From NCBI RefSeq assembly GCF_005543295.1, contig NZ_SRSG01000024.1, positions 1 to 64,000 of the forward strand: a stretch of DNA of 64,000 bases. Direction: 5' to 3'. Below are positions 16,213 to 23,802 of this stretch, piece by piece; position 1 is the stretch's first letter, and every line of letters begins with the position of its first letter. Under the pieces are notes generated by a model. That model made no database searches and had not been told where the DNA came from. It worked only from the letters and a program-made list of their open reading frames with translations. A program made the position numbers and the translations under genes. The DNA comes from Halalkalirubrum salinum (lineage in GTDB: Archaea > Halobacteriota > Halobacteria > Halobacteriales > Haloferacaceae).

Positions 16213-19200
16213 CGAACGATCACCCCCGAATCCGTCGGTTCGATATCCAGCTCACACTCCTCGACGAGTCGTTCGAGCCGCGTATCCACTGTTTGTCGGT
16301 CGCCAGGAAGCACACCGATTTGGTCCACGTCCGCGGGCGTTCGATCGCCAACGATCTCAGAGAGCCGGTCGAGTCTATTGGCCAACGCTGTCACGTCGCC
16401 ATCGATTTTCCCAGCAAGTGGACCCACATCCGCAAAGTCGTCAGTGGCCGACAGGAGAGAATCCTCGTCGCCCGACGAGAGCGACGCGATCGCTTCGTCG
16501 ATCGTCTCGTACCACAACTGGAGTTCCCGCAATGGGGTGATGTAGGCTCGCTCGAACGCGATCTGCACGCCTGCGGGCAGTTCCGTCGCGGGAACGATCC
16601 AGGAGTGGGCGCTAGTCCGGCCGACAAGATCGGAAATGCCTCGCTTGGCAGCATACCCATCCCAGCCCGCCTGCATAGCCTCGTCGAGTCCCGTTATCGT
16701 TTCACTCGCGAGCGCGTTCCAGCCATCCGTCGTCCACCAGTCCCCTGCAAAGGACTCGAGAGCCTCACGCTGTGTGTCGATAGCCGATCGAACGTCTCGG
16801 TCTATCCACTCGAATTGAGTAGCACCGGCGGTGAGCTGCGCATCGAATCGATACAGCGACGCAAGCCGCCGGGACCAGACGTCTTTCACCTCGTCGAACC
16901 ACTCCCGTGTGTCGTTCGTTTGCTCGATTGCATCTCCGAGCCCGTCTCCCTGCGATCGAACGACTGCCAACCGATCGGTAGTTGCCGCTGCACGCTCTGC
17001 CAGCGCGTCAATAAATGCGTCGAGAAGTCCCGAGACAGCAGCTGAATGGATGTCCGTATTGGCGACCAACTGGACATCCTCTCGCAATCCGGTAATCGAC
17101 GATCGTACGTTCTGGTTCGCTTCTTGGAGGTTGATAAGGCCGTCTGCAACCGTTTCTGTGGTTTCTTTGAACCCGCCTTTCTCGAGGAGTTTGCCGATTG
17201 GCTGCCGCGGGAGCAGCTTCAGTCTGGTCGTCGACAGCCGATTCTGATCGAGAACGGTCTCGTTTTCGAGCGTGTTGCCGTCCTCGTCGACGGGGACTAA
17301 CCGACCCGCTCGACAAAACCCCCAGATGATTGCACAAAGCGCAGGACGCGTCTCGTCGTAGAACGGTTTCTTCGAGACGATCCCGTCGAGGACAGTATTC
17401 AGTGTAAGACCAGTATCACGGCCGTTCAGTTGTCTACCCGTCAGCGCCATCACGTTACTTTGGATCGTTTTCTTGCCTTGATTGGCAGCAGGATCTGACG
17501 ATGGCACCTGAATCGTATGCGCCCACGCTGGCAGTGGAGCATCCGCAGAAAGTTCTGCCAACTCCTGTAGACGATCAGCGGTCACCTGCAGCATCATCGG
17601 GTGAAAGTCGTCAGGATAGCCGACGTCGATCGCAGTCTGGACTGCGTTGGACAGGCCCCCGATATTCGTTCGGTCCTTCACCGTGTACGAACCGCTCCCC
17701 ATTGCACTCACGAGCTTACTCCGGACAGTGTCAGCTCGGTGAGAGAGGTCTCGATCGACTGCTGGGGGCGTCGTGTGTGTCGAAACCGCATCACGGAGTG
17801 CCCACCATCGAACGAGGTGGTTGCGAAGGTCATCCAGCCCGGCGGTATCGATTGACCAGTAAAGCGTCTCTGTCTCTCCCGTAGCTGCGGTCACGTCCGG
17901 CCGAACGCCCTGAATCTCGATGCAGACCTCAAGCCCGCCTTCGGCGTCGAGAGTCGTTTCGAACTCGGTGCCGTCAAGTCTGAATCTGTACGTGATGGGG
18001 TACTCCTCGCCAGAGTCACCGTATGGAACTGACTCCGGTAGCGAGAGATCTCGTATGAGACGACTCCAGAGGTGCTCGTCTAACGAACGCATGACGGCGT
18101 CCCAGTCAGGGTTCCGCTCGTTTTCTTCTGCCTCGTCGTAGATGAGCCGTTCCTCCAGGGTAGCAAATCGGTATCGTGCCCCGCTCTCGTCTTCGTTCGG
18201 TCGGATGAACTTCTGGAGCCTGTTGAGGGATGCTTCGACTTGATTTTGTGTGCTGATCCAAGATTCCCCATTGAGATCCGACATCACTGAGACTGCGATG
18301 TTGCCCTCGTTGAGTGGAACGATGTCGTGAACGTGCTGCAACAGTACGATCGCCTTTGCGACTTTGAGATCGAACGGTTCCAGTTCACCATCTCTGACCT
18401 CATCAGCGATTCCACGGCCCACATCAAGGTCTTCAAGATCATCGTCTCGATCTGTGGACTCGGTACCATCGAACTCCCGATCGGTGCCCTCAATCACACG
18501 CATATCCTGCGTGAGTATTTCGCGGAGTTCCGGCTCGATTTGCTCATAGAAGTCAACGAGTGAAATGAGGTGGTCTGCTTCGTCGGTTTCGATCCACGAC
18601 TGCAAGAGATTGTGCATGAGCGCAAGGATCGCACGCGCAGTACCCGAAAAGATCGACTTCGCGGGGTCGCTCGCCTCCTGGCGGAGATTGAACAAGATTT
18701 CGAGAAACAGCGGCGCGTGATACGGTAAGAACGGATAGAACTCGACGAGCAACTCGTCGTCGATCCCATTGAGCGGCGGTTTCGTGTTCTGTTTGATCTC
18801 GTTGTACACGAGCGACTCCGTGGGTTTCACTGATGCCTGTTCGAGTACCGTCTGTACGGCCGTTTGCCCAGCAGCAGACTTCTCGAACAGACGCCGCTTT
18901 GCGATATCTCCGACGTGTTTGCTGGGAAGTTGGTATCGGTGCGGGAAGCGATCTTTGACAATGCTGAAGTCCGCACCGTGTGCGGCAAACTTCGGTTGCA
19001 CGTCTTCGATTTTCGCCTGAGCAGTCGCAACGAGCTGGATGTCGCCGCCCCCGATGTCGTCGACGTTTTCAGCCAGTGTTTGGAGTTCGGTCAATCGCTC
19101 GAAGTCGGTTCCAATGAAGAGACTCACTTCGTCCAACAGTAACACGAGCTTCACGGGTTTTTTTAGCTCGTCGGCTCGTTCGGATCGGAGTGCTTCGAGC

Positions 19201-19985
19201 CGACCGACCACTTCTTCGGGATCGATGTCCGACGGCTGTAGGTCGGTATACCCGTCCCGCGTTCCGTTGACCTCCTCGAAGAGCCGCGGGAGAACGACAT
19301 CGGCTAACGCACCGTACTGCTGGATGTCTTTCCAGAGAGTATCGGTCTCGCGATCGGACGCACTGAATGCGGCCGTCGTCTCTTCCATGATGGCCGTAGC
19401 CCGGGCTTGGCGTTCTGGCCATGCCTCAGTCATGCGGAGCCAGTGTTCGAAGTATGCAACATCAAGCTGTGATGACAAGCCCGTCGAGATGGCATCGTTG
19501 ACACCAGTGAGGTCGGGAGCTTGGTGTGCGTGCCTGAGCACAATTTCACTGAAGCTCCGCTGTTTTTGTCCCTGGTACTTCAACAAATTAATCGATATCG
19601 GGATCACGTAATACTCGTCGTGAATCTCTCGCCAGTGGCTCCGGAGCTGGGCTCCTTTCTCGTCGGTCACATCCCCAACGAGAGCAGCCCAGACCGAATC
19701 ACGTCGTCCATCGAGCCAATCAGTGTCCAACAGCCCGTCAAGAACCGTCAACAGGTGGCTCTTCCCGCTTCCGTAGTAGCCGTAGAGCCAGTAATTCGAA
19801 CCGGACCGCATATCGTCTGCCTGGCCGAGCATCCGATCGACAAAGTCTTCGATAAACCGCTGTGAGTCAGCCGTCACATGGTACGATCGAATCGCTCGCT
19901 CGCGGTGGTCTCGTTCGTCTCGATCAATACGGACAGACTCCTCAAAGTCATTTGGCAGATCCGCAAACCACCCCGTATTCACCAT
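16209..19985 (-). CDS. brxC1: BREX P-loop ATPase BrxC, first copy
   Basis: A 1258-aa DUF499-like ATPase. Walker A is YGYYGSGKSHLL near residue 71 and Walker B is LVLLLDEVSLF near residue 285. I place the start at ATG 19985 (MVNTGWFADL), which overlaps the brxA TGA by one base. An upstream in-frame ATG at 20072 would add 29 residues read through brxA with poor composition. The long C-terminal part is helical, as in other BrxC proteins. BrxC is thought to couple ATP hydrolysis to assembly or movement of the BREX complex on DNA. Both ATPase motifs are intact, so neither brxC copy looks degenerate. Confidence 0.87.
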   Translation of the reverse strand: MVNTGWFADLPNDFEESVRIDRDERDHRERAIRSYHVTADSQRFIEDFVDRMLGQADDMRSGSNYWLYGYYGSGKSHLLTVLDGLLDTDWLDGRRDSVWAALVGDVTDEKGAQLRSHWREIHDEYYVIPISINLLKYQGQKQRSFSEIVLRHAHQAPDLTGVNDAISTGLSSQLDVAYFEHWLRMTEAWPERQARATAIMEETTAAFSASDRETDTLWKDIQQYGALADVVLPRLFEEVNGTRDGYTDLQPSDIDPEEVVGRLEALRSERADELKKPVKLVLLLDEVSLFIGTDFERLTELQTLAENVDDIGGGDIQLVATAQAKIEDVQPKFAAHGADFSIVKDRFPHRYQLPSKHVGDIAKRRLFEKSAAGQTAVQTVLEQASVKPTESLVYNEIKQNTKPPLNGIDDELLVEFYPFLPYHAPLFLEILFNLRQEASDPAKSIFSGTARAILALMHNLLQSWIETDEADHLISLVDFYEQIEPELREILTQDMRVIEGTDREFDGTESTDRDDDLEDLDVGRGIADEVRDGELEPFDLKVAKAIVLLQHVHDIVPLNEGNIAVSVMSDLNGESWISTQNQVEASLNRLQKFIRPNEDESGARYRFATLEERLIYDEAEENERNPDWDAVMRSLDEHLWSRLIRDLSLPESVPYGDSGEEYPITYRFRLDGTEFETTLDAEGGLEVCIEIQGVRPDVTAATGETETLYWSIDTAGLDDLRNHLVRWWALRDAVSTHTTPPAVDRDLSHRADTVRSKLVSAMGSGSYTVKDRTNIGGLSNAVQTAIDVGYPDDFHPMMLQVTADRLQELAELSADAPLPAWAHTIQVPSSDPAANQGKKTIQSNVMALTGRQLNGRDTGLTLNTVLDGIVSKKPFYDETRPALCAIIWGFCRAGRLVPVDEDGNTLENETVLDQNRLSTTRLKLLPRQPIGKLLEKGGFKETTETVADGLINLQEANQNVRSSITGLREDVQLVANTDIHSAAVSGLLDAFIDALAERAAATTDRLAVVRSQGDGLGDAIEQTNDTREWFDEVKDVWSRRLASLYRFDAQLTAGATQFEWIDRDVRSAIDTQREALESFAGDWWTTDGWNALASETITGLDEAMQAGWDGYAAKRGISDLVGRTSAHSWIVPATELPAGVQIAFERAYITPLRELQLWYETIDEAIASLSSGDEDSLLSATDDFADVGPLAGKIDGDVTALANRLDRLSEIVGDRTPADVDQIGVLPGDRQTVDTRLERLVEECELDIEPTDSGVIVR

Positions 19986-20824
19986 CAGACAGCACCTCCG
20001 TCTTGGACCCACGAGTAGGGACTGTCTGTGGGCCGGAGGGTGAGCGCTCCATGAAGTTCGAGATATTCCCACGCGTCGGTGCTGGCGGCGCGGTCGAAAA
20101 GCTCCTTCCAGCGACTCTCAGATTGAAAGAGATACAGGAGTCCACGCGGTGCAGCGATCCACTCCTCGTCATCGACGCCGAATGAATAGTCCATGGACAC
20201 GAGCAGGGGTGTATCACCTATCGACGGCTGTTTGCCCAGCGTTGACTGGTGCCCCCCAAGCGCTCCGATTTCGCGCATCACGGATCGAAAGCCTGCACAC
20301 CACCGTTCTGTGGTCGAAGCTGCGTAGTCGAATCTGGTGCGGTCGACGTATTCAAGCTGAGAAAGGATTTGATTGAGTGTGTTGTTCGAAAACTCGAGCG
20401 GCTCGGCCACAGCATTCTGAAGCCGATCGACGTATTCGGAGACGACATACTGAACCAACAAATCGTCTGCCACGAGGTACAAATAGAGAATCTGTGCTTT
20501 GTCTTGTGATGTGGCGCATCTGTCGAAAATCGCTGGCAATGCGCTCGGATTCGGGAGCGCAGGAGGCGCGTTTTTGAACCGTGAAGTCAGTATTCGATAG
20601 ATCTTCTGAGAACTCCCCCGCGTACTTCGATTCGCTAGCCGCTCGTCGAACCACACGTCTTTGACATCATTCCAGTTGCCATGTTCGGCGTAGCGCTGTG
20701 TGAGTTCCTCGGCCCGGTCAACGAGGAGACCACATGCAGTCAAATCCATAGTTACATTTTCTGGAGAAAGCCGGCGAGACAACGACAAATGAGGCGGACC
20801 GCTCCCGTCAGATACATCCATCAT
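19985..20824 (-). CDS. brxA: BREX protein BrxA (DUF1819 family)
   Basis: A 279-aa protein, first gene of the BREX operon. The family-like region starts at TACGLLVDRAEEL (about residue 28). It is followed by the DVWFDERLANRSTRGSSQ stretch that corresponds to the conserved Ser/Thr-Arg region of BrxA, then helical segments. BrxA is a small DNA-binding core component of BREX. Two starts are possible. ATG 20824 has an AT-rich TATA-like element 30 bases upstream (leaderless). ATG 20749 would begin just before the conserved region, with the nearer TATA box at 20835-20841. I keep the longer form with moderate confidence in the start. Confidence 0.8.
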   Translation of the reverse strand: MMDVSDGSGPPHLSLSRRLSPENVTMDLTACGLLVDRAEELTQRYAEHGNWNDVKDVWFDERLANRSTRGSSQKIYRILTSRFKNAPPALPNPSALPAIFDRCATSQDKAQILYLYLVADDLLVQYVVSEYVDRLQNAVAEPLEFSNNTLNQILSQLEYVDRTRFDYAASTTERWCAGFRSVMREIGALGGHQSTLGKQPSIGDTPLLVSMDYSFGVDDEEWIAAPRGLLYLFQSESRWKELFDRAASTDAWEYLELHGALTLRPTDSPYSWVQDGGAV

Positions 20825-20834
20825 ACGTTGGTAG

Positions 20835-20858
20835 TATAAATCGGTCTACTTTATTTTT
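20835..20858 (-). promoter_or_regulatory. Core promoter of the BREX operon
   Basis: On the minus strand two TATA-like boxes lie close together: AAAAATAAA (20850-20858) and ATTTATA (20835-20841). The first is 30 bases from ATG 20824, which would be leaderless. The second would direct transcription to near 20812 and favour the internal start at 20749. Confidence 0.5.
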
Positions 20859-20900
20859 CGTCTCTCCCGAAGCGGTGCGGTACTTGCAGATATCGTCGCG

Positions 20901-20918
20901 GTTCTAACGCGTTAGAAC
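20901..20918. promoter_or_regulatory. 18-bp perfect palindrome between divergent promoters
   Basis: GTTCTAACGCGTTAGAAC is its own reverse complement. It sits about 45 bp upstream of the brxA TATA elements and about 120 bp upstream of the divergent SBP56-like gene. Its size and symmetry fit an operator for a dimeric repressor or activator. Which regulator binds, and which gene it controls, cannot be told from the sequence. Confidence 0.65.
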
Positions 20919-21040
20919 AGCCATCTAATTCGGTTCGAGAGCGTTTGCGTCGGCAGTTCCTGAACAGCAAGGCGAACAGACGACCAAACGCGACGACAGA
21001 TTTCCATCAGGACAGGAGTAATACACGAAATCTTACTGAT

Positions 21041-21052
21041 TAATTATTAATA
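21041..21052 (+). promoter_or_regulatory. TATA box of the SBP56-ferredoxin operon
   Basis: TAATTATTAATA stands out in a GC-rich setting. Its centre is about 29 bases before ATG 21076, which supports that start and a leaderless mRNA. Confidence 0.6.
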
Positions 21053-21075
21053 ATACGGCTGTGTGCATATCTACC

Positions 21076-22479
21076 ATGAGTACTGACGAACCCAATCAGT
21101 CGACTGACGCACACATCCACGAACATCATGAAGTGGAGGGCCCCGGATATCCGACGCCAGCAGCAATGCGTACCGAGTCCGAACGCGAGAAGACTGCCTT
21201 TGTCATGGGCCCCCGGGTCGGGATGGATGTCGATGGACCGGACTTCATCGGCGTCGTCGACGTGGATCCAGATTCAGCGACGTACAGCGAACTGATCGAC
21301 ACGATCGAGATGCCGAACAAGGGCGACGAACTCCACCACTTCGGCTGGAATACCTGTTCGTCGTCTTGCCACGCTGAAGGCCTCGTCCGAGACCACCTGA
21401 TCGTCCCCGGACAGCGCTCCTCGCGCATCCACATCATCGACGCATCCGATCCGAGAAGTCCAACAATCGAGAAAGTAATCGAACCAGAGACGGTGTTCGA
21501 ACACAATCTCTCAGCGCCGCACACGGTCCACTGCGTTCCCGAAGGAAAGATCGTCATCAGTATGCTTGGCAACGCCGACGGCGAACTCCCCGGTGGCTTC
21601 CTCCAGCTCAACCAGGACGACTTCTCCATCGATGGCCACTGGGAGGTCGATCGCGGCGACATGGAGATGAACTACGACTACTGGTATCAGCCCCGCCACG
21701 GCGTAATGTTGTCGACGGAGTGGGCAGCGCCGGAAACCTACTACCCGGGCTTCGACCTAGACGACGTTGAAGCCGGCAAGTACGGCAATAGCATCCACGT
21801 TTGGGATTGGGAGACAAAAGAACACCAACAGACCCTGACCTTCGGTGATGAGGGACTCATCCCACTGGAGATCCGGATGCCCCACAATCCAGAAGAGACT
21901 GAAGGTTACGTCGGTGCTGCGCTCTCTTCGAACATCATCCGATTTTGGGAAAGCGATGACGGACACTGGGAGTGGGAGACGGTGATAGACGTTGAGGATC
22001 GCGAACATCCCGACTGGGATATGCCCGTGCCGGGACTGGTGACAGACATCCTTCTTTCGCTCGACGACCAGTACATGTTCTTTTCGAACTGGCTCCACGG
22101 CGACGTGCGGATGTACGACATCAGCGATACGGGGAATCCGCGGTTTGTCGATCAGTGCTGGGTCGGCGGCAACTTCGCCGATCGCCAGTCTGTCGACGGC
22201 CACGACGTCCGGGGCGCGCCGCAGATGCTCCAGCTCTCTCGAGACGGCCGACGGCTCTACTGGACCACCTCGCTTTTTTCATCATGGGACAACCAGTTCT
22301 ACCCCGAAATTGGTGAACAGGGCTCGCTGATGATGAAAGCAGATGTGTACCCTGAAGAGGGCCGGATGGAACTCGACAAGGAGTTCGTCGTCGACTTCGG
22401 AGACGCCCCCGGCGGCCCGGCCCGCGCCCACGAGATTCGCTGGCCCGGCGGCGACTGTACCAGCGACGTCTGGCAGTAG
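21076..22479 (+). CDS. Selenium-binding protein SBP56 / methanethiol oxidase family
   Basis: A 467-aa cytoplasmic beta-propeller of the SBP56 family. It keeps the family stretch HHFGWNTCSSSCH (about residues 88-100), with the Cys linked to selenium binding, and His-rich motifs such as HNLSAPHTVHC and IRMPHN. Bacterial members are methanethiol oxidases that turn methanethiol into formaldehyde, sulfide and peroxide. The enzymatic role here is inferred from family only. I use ATG 21076 rather than GTG 21061 because of the TATA spacing. The ferredoxin gene follows after 6 bases, which suggests electrons from the reaction enter a 2Fe-2S carrier. Confidence 0.88.
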   Translation: MSTDEPNQSTDAHIHEHHEVEGPGYPTPAAMRTESEREKTAFVMGPRVGMDVDGPDFIGVVDVDPDSATYSELIDTIEMPNKGDELHHFGWNTCSSSCHAEGLVRDHLIVPGQRSSRIHIIDASDPRSPTIEKVIEPETVFEHNLSAPHTVHCVPEGKIVISMLGNADGELPGGFLQLNQDDFSIDGHWEVDRGDMEMNYDYWYQPRHGVMLSTEWAAPETYYPGFDLDDVEAGKYGNSIHVWDWETKEHQQTLTFGDEGLIPLEIRMPHNPEETEGYVGAALSSNIIRFWESDDGHWEWETVIDVEDREHPDWDMPVPGLVTDILLSLDDQYMFFSNWLHGDVRMYDISDTGNPRFVDQCWVGGNFADRQSVDGHDVRGAPQMLQLSRDGRRLYWTTSLFSSWDNQFYPEIGEQGSLMMKADVYPEEGRMELDKEFVVDFGDAPGGPARAHEIRWPGGDCTSDVWQ

Positions 22480-22485
22480 CCGACG

Positions 22486-22803
22486 ATGCCCCACGCAGTC
22501 ACGCTAGAGTGGCGCGACGGCCGATCGGCCACGGTCGACGTCCGGGAGGATGAGACGGTTATTGAAGCGATCGAACGTGCTGGTCTCGGCGTCCCATACG
22601 GCTGTCTATACGGTGCCTGTGCCACTTGCACGGCCCGCCTGCTAGAGGGTGATCTCGTTCACGTCAAACGGCCACGGGGATTGAAACCCCAACACAGCCT
22701 TGACGGGTACGTCCTGCTCTGTGTGGCTGAGCCGCGATCGGACTGCCGGATTGAGGTGGGTGCGGTGATACAGGCAGACCTTGTGCAGAATCCGTGGAAG
22801 TGA
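22486..22803 (+). CDS. Plant-type [2Fe-2S] ferredoxin
   Basis: A 105-aa protein with the cluster motif CLYGACATC (C-x4-C-x2-C, about residues 40-48) and the fourth Cys in YVLLCVAEP. The fold and spacing match plant/haloarchaeal-type ferredoxins, but the protein lacks the acidic N-terminal insertion of the main haloarchaeal ferredoxin. It is therefore probably a dedicated partner of the upstream oxidase, with which it forms a two-gene operon (6-bp gap). Confidence 0.88.
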   Translation: MPHAVTLEWRDGRSATVDVREDETVIEAIERAGLGVPYGCLYGACATCTARLLEGDLVHVKRPRGLKPQHSLDGYVLLCVAEPRSDCRIEVGAVIQADLVQNPWK

Positions 22804-23102
22804 GGCCGATCGGCACACCCAGAGCGGTGGGCTGTGTGGATTGATCAGAGGTGTGCGATTGCGCTGCTTAGGCCGCATTGAAATCCGCAGGATCTGAGAG
22901 GCCCCAACGGGCGTGTTGTAAACAGAGCGCACATTCAGTACGTCGCTCACTTAAAACCAGAAGTTGTCTGATTCGATCCGTATACCGAATACTGCTAGCT
23001 ACAACCGGGGGATATTTGCCAGATAAAAGCCTTATGATGAAAATAAATTTTTGGGAAATAAAATATATGTTTACATTACTACAACATGTATCTGCTAATG
23101 CA

Positions 23103-23333
23103 ATGGTAGTTGAAACAGCGGAGCTTCAATCGGAGCTCGAAGCGAAGGGAGAACTGATGCTCGCCGTCTCAGAATTTGACGAACCACTGGAGATGCACCT
23201 CCATGATACAAACATAGAGGACGGTGTCATAACAATCGACTTGACTGATGGCGTACTCACTTTCGATATTGATGAGGTAGTGGCCGTCTGGCACCACACA
23301 CACTCACTCGCAGATTTCGGACTGGAAGACTAA
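23103..23333 (+). CDS. Small acidic haloarchaeal protein of unknown function
   Basis: The product from ATG 23103 is 76 aa (MVVETAELQS...), very acidic, with alternating hydrophobic residues that suggest beta strands. A longer in-frame reading back to 22878 is basic and unlike haloarchaeal protein, so I reject it. An AT-rich TATA-like stretch (about 23060-23069) precedes the chosen start with a short leader. I do not recognise a functional domain. The 299 bases between the ferredoxin and this start hold no other supported gene. Confidence 0.6.
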   Translation: MVVETAELQSELEAKGELMLAVSEFDEPLEMHLHDTNIEDGVITIDLTDGVLTFDIDEVVAVWHHTHSLADFGLED

Positions 23334-23802
23334 TTTCCACAGGGGGTAGGTCGCTGCCCACCACATCCCGTTAGACGAACAAAAGGTCAGACCCAACTCT
23401 ATTTATTGGGCTATTCACCAGCAAATAGCTGAAATCGAGCAACATGTGCTGGCTGCAACTCCGCTGTTCAGCACGACTACAAAAATGTGTCACTTTCTAT
23501 GGACTTCACTAGTGCCGCTGCGTATTTTTGCCGGCCAGTAAAAGAAATTGTATTGTACAAAAAGCACATTATCAAACCACGCTAAAATATTTGCTTACTT
23601 GAATACAATCAAAAACAAGGATCTATTGACGCAGATAATCCGATATGAGTACTTGTATAAACGTTTATCGTGGGCTGAGTGTAGCGATATATAATTCGGA
23701 TCAATTATATTGTGTGTATTGTGCAAACTTATAAGTATACACAGCCGATACAATTCATCGGACGCGTTGTCACAGTTTATTCACGTGACGGCGCGACAAA
23801 CG
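23334..23802. other. Long AT-rich intergenic region before the MMPL transporter
   Basis: No convincing gene is visible in these 469 bases. The second half is much richer in A/T than its surroundings. A short hairpin is GCTATT (23410-23415) with AATAGC (23424-23429). A good TATA box, TTATAAG, is at about 23729-23735 and would start transcription near 23758, giving a leader of about 45 bases. The low GC content may mark a decayed insertion. Confidence 0.5.

Noticed and set aside
22878-23102. N-terminal extension of the 76-aa acidic protein
   Set aside because: The extension is basic and Cys/Arg-rich and runs through the AT-rich promoter region.
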